DNA of 64,000 nt. Source: Chryseobacterium sp. E1. Its GTDB lineage: Bacteria; Bacteroidota; Bacteroidia; Flavobacteriales; Weeksellaceae. How positions within the stretch are numbered: the stretch's first letter is position 1; each line of letters opens with the position of its first letter. Positions 41,796-53,000 of the stretch are shown piece by piece. The notes under the pieces are model-generated. The model did no database searches, was not told the origin of the DNA, and was given only the letters and a program-made list of their open reading frames with translations. The DNA is taken from positions 372,001-436,000 of the forward strand of contig CP078104.1 in assembly GCA_019203745.1 (NCBI GenBank). The letters run 5' to 3'. The translations under genes and the position numbers were made by a program.

Positions 41796-42517
41796 TTACT
41801 TATAAGTTCCAAACAGCCTGTCCCAGAGAGATGTATAAAATCCAAAGTTTTTGGTTTCATCCTGATGGTGCAGATTATGAAATCTTGTTGTCCCCACAAA
41901 AAATCTGTCGAAAGAAGCAGGAAAAAATTCTCTGTTCAGATGGCCGATGGTTCCCCATATCAGATTGATCAACAGATAAATGGAAATTGAAATTACAGAA
42001 AAATCATAGCTCATCAGCAACACCAGCATCATCAGCCCGAAACCCATCGTTTCTAACGGATGAAGCACAAAAAGACTCAGGTAATTGGTACTCACATGCT
42101 CATGATGTTTCCCGTGCAAGAATTTGTACACAAAGGGTAAATGAGCTGCATAATGAAAAAAATACATCAGAAGATCCATTAAAAGAAGTAATACAATTAC
42201 TTCAAGGAAAATTGTTATTACCAACTGTCCGGATCCCAGCTGAATCCAGCCGTTTTTCCATAAAAAACACCAATCAGCATGACCAGACTATTACAGATAA
42301 TGGTAAGAAAGCTCAGGCGAAAATCAGATTTTGTAACAGGATGATCTTTTTCCTGCAAAGTTTTTTTTGCGACAGGTCTTGTCTATAAAAAGATACAATC
42401 CTATGGAAAAAGATAAAGAAAAACATTGATAATAAGACTGAACACCAGCCACTGCGGCCAGGAAAACTGCCAAAACAGGTGTAAATATCCCGATAAATCT
42501 GACGCATAATAATTCAT
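41796..42517 (-). CDS. Fatty acid hydroxylase / sterol desaturase family protein (frame-broken)
   Basis: The start at 42517 (MNYYASDLSGYLHLFW) is supported by GGAGGT at 42527-42522, unusual in Bacteroidota where SD sites are rare. Two membrane segments precede the catalytic part. The three histidine boxes are complete: HYAAH, HGKHHEH and HNLHHQDE, which bind a di-iron centre. The C-terminus ends LWDRLFGTYK. It hydroxylates or desaturates a lipid in the membrane; the precise substrate is unknown. Frame changes near 42370 and 42225 (after WDPDS) are needed. About 240 residues. Confidence 0.88.
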
Positions 42518-42645
42518 AAATACCTCCTCTCAACTTGAAGTTATAAATGTATGAATTTAAAAACAAAACAAGTGAAGCATAGAATGGCAGGCCAGGTCAA
42601 ACACATTAAAATTTTCCCAGAATAATTGATTCAATTAATTGATTT

Positions 42646-43510
42646 TTGAAAATCTCTGAATTTCTTATGTACAAACATCTGTACAATGTGTATCATCTGC
42701 GAGAAATAATAATAACTACAAAAGATTCTGTGTTGATTTGTAAATAAATTTTATTTTTTTTTACTGAACCATTAAGACCCATTAAGAAGATAAGAATATT
42801 AAGAAGAGCTTTGCTTTAAGAATTACACCTTAAAAAATCTTTGATTTTTACCTTATCTTAAAGCCTTCATTTTCCTTAATGGTTTAAAAATATGTTCAAA
42901 CACAAAAGAACTTTGAAATCTCTGTTTTTCTTATGTACAAACATCTGTACAATGTGTATCATCTGCGAGAAATAATAACTACAAAAGATTCTGTGTTGAT
43001 TTGTAAATAAATTTTATTTTTTTACTGAACCATTAAGACCCATTAAGAAGATAAGAATATTAAGAAGAGCTTTGCTTTAAGAATTACACCTAAAAAATCT
43101 TTGATTTTTACCTTAACTTATCTTAAAGCCTTCATTTTCCTTAATGGTTTAAAAATATGTTCAAACACAAAAGAGCTTTGAAATCTCTGTTTTTCTTATG
43201 TACAAACATCTGTACAATTTATGTCATCTGCGAGAAATAATAACTACAAAAGATTCTGTGTTGATTTGTAAATAAATTTTATTTTTTTACTGAACCATTA
43301 AGACCCATTAAGAAGATAAGAATATTAAGAAGAGCTTTGCTTTAAGAATTACACCTTAAAAATCTTTGATTTTTACCTTAACTTATCTTAAAGCCTTCAT
43401 TTTCCTTAATGGTTTAAAAATATGTTCAAACACAAAAGAGCTTTGAAATCTCTGCTTTCTTATATACAAAGATCTGCACAATATATGTCATCTGCGAGAA
43501 ATAAATAATA
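42646..43510. repeat. Tandem array of a ~265-bp non-coding repeat (three copies plus a partial)
   Basis: The block TTATGTACAAACATCTG recurs at 42665, 42931 and 43196, with a diverged copy at 43460, giving periods of 266, 265 and 264 bp. Each complete unit contains AACCATTAAG, then about 100 bp later CTTAATGGTT, with inner AAGATAAG / CTTATCTT arms, so it can fold into a long imperfect hairpin (first unit: 42767-42884). The copies differ only by single substitutions and indels. The array fills almost the whole gap between two genes, and no coding frame crosses it. Confidence 0.9.
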
Positions 43511-43552
43511 ATTACATCATTTTAATGCGTTTAACTTATGGCAGGCTGTACA

Positions 43553-43822
43553 CTATTTCTGTCTTTCTTTTCTTCTGAGCTCCCGGAGCCTTACCGTCAG
43601 TTTTCTTCTTAAATCATTATGATAGGCCCTGTAATTCTTAATACTCTGTTCAAGGTTTTTTTTATTAAGCAGATATTCTTCATACAAATGTCCCAATTCT
43701 GAAATCTGGGTAGTGACATCGGATGATCCGGCTTCAGGATCATTTACCGCTTCTATCAGCAGGCGGTAATATTCGATACGGCTGGTCAGGCTCGTGTGAA
43801 GTTTTGGCTCTATTCCCTGCAT
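43553..43822 (-). CDS. Small helical protein, 89 aa, unknown
   Basis: An intact frame beginning MQGIEPKLHTSLTSRIEYYRLL, then VTTQISELGHLYEEYLLNKKN and a very basic tail (DLRRKLTVRLRELRRKERQK). It is predicted to be alpha-helical, probably coiled coil. It starts 19 bp after the stop of the S41 lipoprotein gene on the same strand and may be the last gene of that operon. No family is recognised. Confidence 0.6.
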   Translation of the reverse strand: MQGIEPKLHTSLTSRIEYYRLLIEAVNDPEAGSSDVTTQISELGHLYEEYLLNKKNLEQSIKNYRAYHNDLRRKLTVRLRELRRKERQK

Positions 43823-43841
43823 ACTATTTATTTTTTTCTGA

Positions 43842-45228
43842 TTATTTTTTGATAAAAGATTGGTCTTTCATTTCAGGTTTTCCTCTTATCTTCCTTTTCC
43901 AACAACCATTGGAGGTACATCGCTCTGGAACAATATCCTGGTTTTTCCGGAAAACCGCATCATTGGCAGTTTTAAAATAATTGCCGTTCAGGACGGAGGA
44001 AATCAAGGTTTCATTGGGATCACCCAAAGGCAATAATGGAAGCTCATTATATTCATTTACAGAAACCTGTGGTACAATTCCGCTGCTGTACTCTCCGGCT
44101 CCATTGGCATTAAATACTTTATAAATAACAGGATGAATCTGCCATGGGATTTTTCTCGGCTTACGACGGTCTTCTACAACAAATCCGGCCATATCTTTTC
44201 CTAATGTCACATCCCCGATCTGAATAACCTGCATATAAGGTTTCAGATTATTGATGACGATTTCAGCCGCCGAAGCGGTACTGTTTGAAGTAAGAATATA
44301 GACTTTGTTTAATCCTAAAGCATGAGTCCTTAGTGTATTGAAATCTATAGCTTTGGGTTCATAGGCAATCTGTTGGGAAAAAGTTCTTTTCACTTCACCA
44401 CCGTTTTTATTTCCTTTAAAAATAATGAATGGAGAATTGGACGATATTCCTGAAGGGATCAGTGAACAAAGGGCAGCAGCAGCAGATACCGATCCTCCGT
44501 AGTTGTATCTTAGGTCCAGAATAAGCTCCTGTACTCCTGCAGCTTTAAACTCAGCAAATTTCTGACTGAGAACCGGCATCATTCCCTCCGGAAAGTCGTA
44601 GATATAAAGGTAACCTGCCTTTTTACCGTTCTTTTCAAATATTTTAGATAAGGTAGACTGCGGGAAAGAAAGACCGTAATATACTTTAATGTCCTTTTCA
44701 TCAGCCACCGTCCCGTTTTTCCAGCTTCCTATGGTAAGATCCAGAACAGTAAAATCTTTCATAGAGGCGGCAATAGTTTCTGCATTGACTCCCGTCACGG
44801 CTTTTCCGTTGATTTTGGTAATGATTGTTCCCCGTTCCAGCCCGGCATTGAAAGCAGGAGAATTCTGAAGAACCAATTTTACTACGGTAACTATTTTCCC
44901 GTTCCCCAACTGAATCACGGTATAATCAAAACCATACATATTGCGCACAGAACGTGGATAGCTGGAAGAATCTTCTGTATTCACAATAAAAGAAAACCGG
45001 TCCTGTGGAGACAGAAGGCTTTTAAAAAATCTTTTACAGGTAAATGATAATCCGGCTTGGCGGGCATCTGGTCTGCCCAATAGTAATATCTTCTCATACT
45101 ATCCTGAACCCAGACATTAACAGATTCCGTACTTCCTTCCGGAAAAACAGGAATATTTTCATCATTACTGGTGCAGGAAATAAGGATGAAAAAGAGAGCT
45201 ATACACTGAAGTTTAAAAAATTCCTCAT
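43842..45228 (-). CDS. S41 family peptidase lipoprotein with PDZ domain (frame-broken at N-terminus)
   Basis: With one T added to the T6 run near 45218 the start (45228) reads MRNFFKLQCIALFFILISC, a lipoprotein signal. The mature part has SVNVWVQDSMRRYYYWADQM, a PDZ domain (LQNSPAFNAGLERGTIITKI), and the S41 core: ELILDLRYNYGG, LTSNSTASAAEIVINN with the nucleophile Ser, and IGDVTLGKDMAGF with the general-base Lys. The frame is intact from 45080 to 43842 (over 410 residues). It lies 6 bp after another lipoprotein gene, so they form an operon. It would process proteins at the cell envelope. Confidence 0.9.
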
Positions 45229-45234
45229 TCCTGA

Positions 45235-45974
45235 TTATAAATATTCTGCAATATCAATATCTCCTTTTACAACCCATACTCCATTTTCTGATTTTTCCTG
45301 AAGTACGATCATATTGGCTCCCATACGCTGTTTTATTTTAACTTTAATGGGTTGGGACCCTGCATAAGGTTCTGTAGTTCCCGGTTTATATAATTCAAGG
45401 TATACCGGAGCCGTAATGCTGAAATTATTATAAATTTTAACAGATGTAAAACTTTCTTTTCCAATATTATCAAATTCTGCCAGCACTACCCCGTTTTCTC
45501 TTTTCAAGATCCCTTTTACATTTTTAAATGAAGATCCTGAATATTCTCCCAGATTTGGAAAAATAAATTCGAATCCTATTTTTCCCAGATTCACCTGTGG
45601 CTTTACAGCATCCGCCTGTAGAAAAATGCCGGACAGGTTAAAGAAAAATATATTTTTATAATCCTCTACATTATCATAACTGATATTATATTCTGCTATT
45701 TCCGAACCTGTCTCATTATTATATACAGCAAGTTTGTTGGTTTCCCCTGATCAAGAACAAACTGGAGTCTGGTTTCTATTTTATCGGTGTAGGAAGTCTT
45801 CCCGCCTATGGTTACAGGTTCGCCATTGAACCTCAGCTGAAGCACATCAGGCTTGGAATATCCTTTAATGGTTATTTCACCCGGTTTCTGAACAGCATCA
45901 TATCTTTCCATCACGGTATTATCTGTGCATGAAAATAACAGGGTCAATAACAAAAGTGCAAAGATCTTATTCAT
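45235..45974 (-). CDS. Hypothetical lipoprotein upstream of S41 peptidase (one frame break)
   Basis: The ATG at 45974 begins MNKIFALLLLTLLFSCTDN, a clear lipobox. The mature domain is beta-rich: GEITIKGYSKPDVLQLRFNG, then after a frame change near 45740 KLAVYNNETGSEIAEYNIS, IGFEFIFPNLGEYSG, VYLELYKPGTTEPYAG and MGANMIVLQEKSENGVW. It has no recognised family. Its tight spacing to the S41 lipoprotein suggests a substrate, chaperone or partner. About 247 codons. Confidence 0.7.
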
Positions 45975-45993
45975 CTTTTATTTATTTTAACTT

Positions 45994-46028
45994 AAAAAAT
46001 ATTGCCCGCCCATTTTGCAGGGCAATAT
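45994..46028 (-). terminator. Intrinsic terminator of the T9SS-protein transcript
   Basis: On the minus strand ATATTGCCC pairs with GGGCAATAT (core 46001-46007 / 46020-46026), followed by TTTTTTAAG, downstream of the T9SS gene ending at 46140. Confidence 0.8.
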
Positions 46029-46139
46029 ATAATTATAAAAAAACTAGTTGGATATGTTCTGGATAGCTTTACTCATCAGCTACCCATTATTGTATAATTT
46101 CATTTATTTCTAAAAAATCAGTTTTGAAGGGAAGAATCT

Positions 46140-47063
46140 TTATCTTTTAATAAAATTCAGGTGTTCCTTAATTTTTCCGTCAGTAACTTCTGTTACGTAA
46201 ACTCCTTCAGGTAAATCTGCAATATGGATTGATCCGGTATATGGAACGGCAAAAACTTTCTGCCCTGCCCCGTTATAAATGGCTATCACAGTCTTGTTTT
46301 CTTTCAATGCAGGATTCAGTTTCAGGCGTAGGAAATCTTTCGCAGGGTTTTCTGCTATTTTAGTAAGAATTTCGTTCTTTTTACATCCTTTGTGCTTAGG
46401 GTAACTGATGAAGCATAAATAGCCATTTCATCAATATTGATATTCTGAATATTGCTTCCCGCCGATTTTCTGTTAGACCAGATCCCGATGTAAATTTTCT
46501 TTCCCGCAAAAGCAGACAGATCCACAAGACTTTCTACAAACTGGGTAAGATCTGCAGGAAAAGGATTTTCAGTATATCCACCTTTGATTTTATAAGGATT
46601 AGGAAGATCATTTCCGTTCGCATCTACTGCAAGTGCCTGGAAATCTGCCAAGGAAGGAACAGGTTTCTGAGGAGTGCTTACGTAGATATAAAGGTCTCTG
46701 GCAACGGCTGCCTGACTTGCTCTTTGTCTTCCTACATAAGCTGCTAAAGTAACAGTTCCTGAAGCTGAAGACAGGTCAATCTCCGGAGAGGTGATCCAGT
46801 CGTTTTCCGTAGCAAAATTAGGAGCAGTACCTGAAGGCACCAGATTGATAGAATGGCGGATTGTTCCAGAAGTTCCATACGTCATTGCAGTACCGTTGTG
46901 GTAGATATTTTTCCCTGAATCCATCCGTTTCCGTTGTTGTTCAGATCATGGAGCGTCCACCCTGAAGGTCATCAGCTGTTTCAAAAGAATTGCTCCATAC
47001 CAGCTCCTGTGCAAATACGGCCTGTGATACCAATGCAATAGATAATAAAAATAATTTTTTCAT
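46140..47063 (-). CDS. Secreted protein with choice-of-anchor domain and T9SS type A sorting domain (frame-broken)
   Basis: The ATG at 47063 gives a signal peptide (MKKLFLLSIALVSQAVFAQ) followed by a jelly-roll 'choice-of-anchor' or cleaved-adhesin-like domain (APNFATENDWITSPEIDLS, AGKKIYIGIWSNRKSAGSN, NINIDEMAIYAS). After a frame change near 46380 the C-terminus has the type A sorting signature: ENPAKDFLRLKLNP, AIYNGAGQKVFAV, ADLPEGVYVTEVT and a basic end (FIKR). It would cross the outer membrane through the gliding-associated type IX system. It follows the beta-helix lipoproteins on the same strand. Confidence 0.85.
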
Positions 47064-47097
47064 AATACTTATTATTAAGATTTTTGAAGAATAAAAG

Positions 47098-47123
47098 CAG
47101 GGAAAGACACAATGCTTTCCCTG
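47098..47123 (-). terminator. Intrinsic terminator after lipoprotein A
   Basis: CAGGGAAAG / CTTTCCCTG, a 9-bp perfect stem (47098-47106 and 47115-47123), 10 bp beyond the lipoprotein A stop. On the minus strand CTTTTATTC follows. Confidence 0.7.
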
Positions 47124-47133
47124 TTTTTAGGTC

Positions 47134-48430
47134 TTATTCCTGAACTGAGAAGTCATATTTTGTCCAAGTTCCTGGAAGTTTCCACAGTTTCTAGGAGAAA
47201 CGTTCCAAGGTCCTTCGTTGAAGAACGGCTGGCTCATACCCCATACTGAAGCAAGAGTACCTGTCAATAGGTTGGCTGCAGGAATTCCGGCAGTTCCTGT
47301 TCCCGTTACAGAAGTTCCGAATCCGTGTACAAAAATTGAGTTTAGGTTAGAAGCTGAAGAAAGCTCAGAACCTGTTCCTTCTACTTTGATTCCTACAGGA
47401 TATCCTGTAACTACGGCATCGTTCAATGTCAATTTTCCGTGTCTTCTGATATGGATAGCATTTTCATAAGCAAGGCCTTGTCCTGCCAATCCGTTTTTAG
47501 CTCCGATGATGGTAAGGTTGTTGATCACAGGATTGGTAATCAATGATGTAGAAGTACCTCCGGCGTTGTTATCCAATTCGATACCGTTAGAATCAGGAGA
47601 TCCTCCGCTCACGGTATGCGCTGATCTGTAGTCTGCTAAAGATAAAGCACAAGTAATGGTTCCTGTATATCCGTTATCAAAGTCGAAGTTATCATCTTCA
47701 GCTGCGAAAGAGATCAGGTTGGAAGCATTTACCGTACCTCCGAAGAATTCGAAAGAATCATCCTGACCGTAAGATACCTGGATATGATCTAAAGTTGTAC
47801 CGTTACCTACACCTCCTAATGATAATGCATTCACTTCATTTCCTGAGTTGGCTCCTACGAAATCATAACCTGCAAACTCAATACGTACATACTTCATTGT
47901 TCCTGCATTGTGGGAAGGATTAGTTCCTCCGAAATAATAATCACTACCGCTTAAACCTTCGATTGTAGTGGTAGCAGGTACATTGGTAGGTGCATCCCCA
48001 ACAGGATCACTCCTCCGAAATCTCCCGGAGTAGCTGTTGTAAGATCATCACCATCCAATAATCTATAACTTGTAAAAACAATTGGCTGAGATTCAGTTCC
48101 TGTAGCATTGATCTTACCTGTTTTGGTAATAACAAGAATTCCTGAACCTTCTCCTATAGCATTAGGTTTTGCCTTGATAAAAGTTCCGGGCTGAATCGTA
48201 AGAGTTGCTCCGTTTTTCACGGCTACCGTACCATCAATTTCTATTACCCCGCTCCATGTTGTATCGGAAGTAATAGGACCGCTTACCTGCGTTACAGGAA
48301 GTGAAGAAGCTGTAAGGTATTCAGCTGAAGTAGGCTTCATTTCGAAAGGAGTAGAAGAATCTGCCAAATGATCGTTCTGACAAGCAGTAAGGGATAATGC
48401 AGCAACTGCAATTAAAGTTAATCTTTTCAT
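47134..48430 (-). CDS. Beta-helix surface lipoprotein A (frame-broken)
   Basis: The start at 48430 gives MKRLTLIAVAALSLTACQND, a lipoprotein signal. The domain begins PVTQVSGPITSDTTWSGVIE, then NGATLTIQPGTFIKA and PIVFTSYRLLDG, with strands like a right-handed beta-helix. Middle landmarks are MKYVRIEFAGYDF, GNGTTLDHIQVSYGQDDSFE, NAIHIRRHGKLTLND and IFVHGFGTSVTG. The last frame change restores the ending WTKYDFSVQE, as in paralogue B. Frame breaks lie near 48000, 47890 and 47160. It is encoded next to a TonB receptor, so it probably sits on the cell surface as a binding partner for it. Confidence 0.82.
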
Positions 48431-48480
48431 TGTTATAATTTTTGGTCTTCCCGGTTATTTATTTTTATGACCGGAAGTTT

Positions 48481-48663
48481 TTAATATTCAGAAATATCCG
48501 CCTCTATATTTCTGCGATTTGGTTTTTGTTTCAGCCGGTATTTCATGAGGAGCTGATATCCGGTGTTCCCTTCTGTTCCGCTACTGCCCGGGAAAAGACA
48601 ATAGCGTCCGGTTTCTGCTGATCCGGTACTGCTGTGCGCATCATCAGTATAGATCCGGCTCAT
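48481..48663 (-). CDS. Short ORF between the paralogous lipoproteins
   Basis: A 60-codon frame (MSRIYTDDAHSSTGSAETGR onward, ending DISEY) lies between lipoprotein genes A and B. It is Ser/Gly/Thr-rich at the start and basic at the end. I do not recognise it. An upstream in-phase extension (MYRFRNPEHEPDLY) would need one extra base. It could be a small gene or a remnant of recombination between the paralogues. Confidence 0.3.
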   Translation of the reverse strand: MSRIYTDDAHSSTGSAETGRYCLFPGSSGTEGNTGYQLLMKYRLKQKPNRRNIEADISEY

Positions 48664-48759
48664 GTTCAGGATTCCGAAACCTGTACATTTCTATATATCA
48701 AGAGCTCTTTTTATCTTATCTTTTTCAAAAGCAGAGAAGGTTCTGAACTTCTGAAAGTC

Positions 48760-50054
48760 CTATTCTACAATAGAAAAGTCATATTTCGTCCAGATTCCCT
48801 GGAAGTTTCCGCAGTTTCTGGGTGATATATTCCACGATCCTTCGTTATAGAATGGCTGTTTCATTCCAAACAATGCAGCTGCAGATCCTGTAAGCAGGTT
48901 GGCTGCAGGAATTCCTGCCGTTCCGGCTCCTGTAACAGCCGTTGAAAATCCATGGACCTGAATGCTATTGAAATCAGATGATGAAGAAAGTTGAGAACCT
49001 GTTCCTTCTACCCTGATTCCTGTAGGATAGCCTGTTACTACGGCATTATTTAATGTCAGCCTTCCATTTCTACGGATATGAATCCCGTTTTCGTATTTAT
49101 TTCCCCAATTGCTGTATTTCACTCCAATTATCGTAAGATTATTGATCACAGCATGTGTCATCAAAGTTGTAGTTGTACCTGTAGAATTATTATCCAGCTC
49201 AATTCCGTTAGAATCCGGTACGATACCGCTCAGTGAATGATATGAGTTGTAATCTGCCAAAGAAAGGGCGCAGGTGATCGTACCTGTGTATCCGTTATCA
49301 AAATCAAAATTATCGTCTTCGGCTGCTAAAGAGATCAGATTGGACGCATTAACTGTTCCTCCAAAAATTCAAAAGAATCATCTTTGCTGTAAGAAACCTG
49401 AATATGATCTAAAGTCGTTCCGTTCCCAACGCCACCTAATGACAGAGCATTCACTTCATTCCCTGAATTTCCGCCCAAATAGTCATAGCCCGCAAACTCA
49501 ATGCGCACATACTTCATTATTCCTGCATTGTGAGAAGGATTGGAACCGCCGAAGTAGCGGTCACTATTCAGACTTAATCCCTCAATGGATGTTGTGGAAG
49601 GTACATTGGTAGGCGCATCACCCAACAGAATTACTCCGCCAAAATCACCGGGAGAAGGATAAGTATCTTCAGTTCCATCCAGTAGTTTATAGCTTGTGAA
49701 AATAATAGGCTGATTTTCCGTACCGGCTGCATTGATCTTTCCGGTTTTAGAAATAATCAGAATACCTGTAGCAGCTCCTGTTGTATTAGGTTTGGCTTTA
49801 ATGTAAGTTCCCGGAAGAATCGTTAATGTTGCTCCGTTTTTCACCGTAATGATTCCGTCCATTTCAATCACCCCGCTCCATGTTGTATTGGAGGTAATAT
49901 CTCCGCTTACCGGCGTTACCGGTAAAGATGAAACTGTAATATACTCTGAAGAAACAGGTTTTAAATCAAAAGATTCTGAAGAACCTGACAGCTGATCACT
50001 CTGGCAGCCTGTAAGTGATAGTCCGGTTATCACAGTGAGGATTAATTTTTTCAT
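48760..50054 (-). CDS. Beta-helix surface lipoprotein B, paralogue of A (frame-broken)
   Basis: The ATG at 50054 gives MKKLILTVITGLSLTGCQSD. Nearly every block of lipoprotein A is repeated: TPVSGDITSNTTWSGVIEMD, NGATLTILPGTYIKAKPN, FTSYKLLDGTEDT, GVILLGDAPTNVPSTTSIEG, MKYVRIEFAGYDYLGG, SYSKDDSFEF and IHIRRNGRLTLNNAVVTGYP, with the end NCGNFQGIWTKYDFSIVE. A frame break lies near 49365. By eye the two proteins are about 70-80 percent identical, a tandem duplication. It is separated from the TonB receptor gene by 42 bp and probably shares its transcript. Confidence 0.85.
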
Positions 50055-50096
50055 TCTTAATGAGTTTATTGGTTTATGTATTAGTTTAATGAGCCA

Positions 50097-53000
50097 TCAG
50101 AATGTATAGTTTACACTCAACCCGAATATTCTGCCGCTGTACGCACGGAACAGGATTTTATCAATATCCCTGTCGTATTTATTGGTGGCACCTGGCAGTA
50201 ATTCCATCGATTCTCTCACCGTGTCCAGATTACTTCCTGCATCTTTTTTACTGACATAGGAATTATAATTGTTGTAATATTCTTTAACCCTGTTAAAAAG
50301 ATTTCTTACGTTCAGTTTCACTTCAAGGTTTCTGTTTCTAAGGAATTTATAGGAGATCTGTGCATCTGCCACCGCATAGGCTCTCTGTATTTCTTCTCCG
50401 TTGTAGGCATATCCTACTGTGATATACTGGTCCCCTTCGCATTATATAAAAAGCTTACTCCCAGTCTCGAACCATCATACATTAACCCGACATTATAAGC
50501 ATAAGGAGTCTGCCCATAAAGAGGTCTTTCCACTTCATAGGTAGGATCATTTTCTCCGTTTTTTTCTTTGTCTTTAAAAGCAATGACTTTGGTGTCATTA
50601 TAGGTAAAGTTTCCGCTGACGAAAAGTTTTGAAAGAAAAGTATCCGGAGCTATAAAACCTAAGTTTTTTCTGACTTCCGCCTCAAGTCCTTTCAGTTTGG
50701 CATTTTTGAATTTCCGTTGTAGAGATAAAGGTTTCCTTCGCTGGAAATGAATCCTTCCCGCTCAATAGGATTATCTATATTTTTATAATACAATCCTGCT
50801 GAAAATATCTCCCCAAGCCCTGGGAACCATTCAAATTTAAAGTCATAATTATTGACCACGGATGATACCATCTCCGTATTAAAAATCTGCCCATTCGCAA
50901 CAGGATCAAAATAAGGCAATCCGGTTCTTTCATTAAACTGAGGACGAATAACCGTTTTGTTGTAAGCCAGTCTCAGATTAATTTTGTTGGTGGGGCTATA
51001 GGTAAAATTGGCTGACGGCATCCATTGCCACGGTTTATCATCAAGCCCATAGCGGGTAAAATTCCTGGAGTCTTTAGAATCCATTTGCTGGGAAATCAGG
51101 TCGTACTGAAAATATTCAGCCCGTAATCCCCAGACTAACCTGAATTTATTTTTCCATCGGTTATCAAACATTACATACATCGCATGCTGCTCTACTTCCC
51201 CTTCATATTTACCATCTACAAATAAAGGTCTCGTCTCCCAGCCAATTCCTCCGGGCGCATAATGAGAGCCATCAAACCAATCGGCAAGAGCGCCATACAT
51301 ATGGAGAATTTTGGGATTCGGAACGGCTCTGCTTTCATCAACTCTCAGTAAAAATTTCTGCTGCTGATTGGTATTGGTTTTGGATGCTCCGGCATATCCT
51401 ATCTTGATATCGTTTTTAAAGTTTTGTCTGTCGAAATTCCATTTGAAAGAGGCTCCGTAATTATAATCCGTTTCTTTGCTGGCAATGTATCCCCTGGCAA
51501 AATCACTCGAAGAATTGTTAACCTCATAATAGCTTAAAATTTCACTTCCCACAAAACTGTAAAGGTTCTTGTGCAATGTATAATCCTTAGTATCTGAGGA
51601 AACACCTGTTCTGGCTGCAAACCAGTTGATTTCCATATTACTGAACTTATGATTTCCTTCCAGCTTATTCTGCAGGAATGTCTGATATACAGGATAATCT
51701 GTATTTCCGGTAAAAGGTTTGTCTAAAGAAGGAATCTGTGACGGATCATTATTGGGAATAATCCCGTGATAAAAATAATTATATGAGGCTTCTGCGTTGA
51801 AGGCAGGCCGCTTCCTCCGGTGTATTCATCCCAACCTGTAATTTTCGTCAGTGTATTATCATAGATATGGGTATACGAGTTACGGAATGATATTCTTGTT
51901 TTATTCAGCTGCAAACCGAAGTTAAGCATTCCTGCAACTGTAGAATTATAATTGTAGGATGCCCCTTTGTTTTTAAAATTATAAAAGGAATTTTTCCGTT
52001 GGCATCCGGCACCCCGGTCGTATCCAGCCAGTTTCCCCTTCCTGTATGATCTATATCAAGCTTATTCTGTTCGTTCCTGATGATAAATGCTCCTGCAAAT
52101 CCCCATTTGTTATTATTTTGAAGAGCGTAGGTTCTTCCCAATGCAAGCTGCAGATTAGATCCCATATCTCCTCTTGTTTTATAAGTGGTGAAATTATCAT
52201 TGGTAAACTGCCTGGACTGCTCGAAAAACCTGGGGTCAGTCTGCACAACAGCTTCAAGACCTTTTGGAAAATCCCTGGTTCCGTCATCATACCCGAAATA
52301 ATCATATTTTCCCCGCTGGCGGGTCAGAAACTCTTTGAAAGCTGCCTGATCATTATAAGAAGTTCCCATGCTTACCGTTGTAAAATTTTCATTGGGAATA
52401 TCTTTGGTTCTTACTTCCACAAAACCTCCTGCAAAGTTCGCATTCATATCCGGAGTTGCAGATTTGCTCACCACAACACTTTCTACCATTGCCGTAGGAA
52501 TGATATCAAAAGAGAAATTCTGATTATAGGTTTCAGTGCTGGGAAGATTTATGCCGTCCATGGCTGCTGTGTTCCAGCGTTCTCCCATAGACCTTACCAC
52601 CACATATTTGTTATCAATGGTCGTAATTCCCGTTACTCTTTTCAAAGTTCCGCCTACGTCATTATCAGGGGTTTTGGCAATCTGCTCAGCTGAAATTCCG
52701 TCGCTCATCTGAGCTGCTTTTTTCTGTTGTGTCAATAATCCTGCCTGGGTATCGGCTTTACGGGTTGCGGTAACTACCACTTCCTTGATGTCCGTGATTT
52801 TATCTGAAGCTCTGTTCAGTGCAAATGAAACCGTGTTGGTTTCTTTATTCGTTACTATCAATTTTTCTACCCGAAGTGTATTGTATTTAGAAGCTTTTAT
52901 CGTCAGGTTATACATTCCCGAAGGAAGATCTATTGAGAAATCACCGTTATTATCTGTTGCTGTAGTCCTTCCGGCAATATTTACCTCAGCTCCGGCAACA

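Noticed and set aside
42646..43510. CRISPR array
   Set aside because: The units are ~265 bp and almost identical along their full length, with no short repeat/variable spacer pattern and no cas gene nearby.
47134..50054. Assembly duplication instead of two lipoprotein genes
   Set aside because: The two copies differ at many amino-acid positions and have different signal peptides and flanks, so they are true paralogues.
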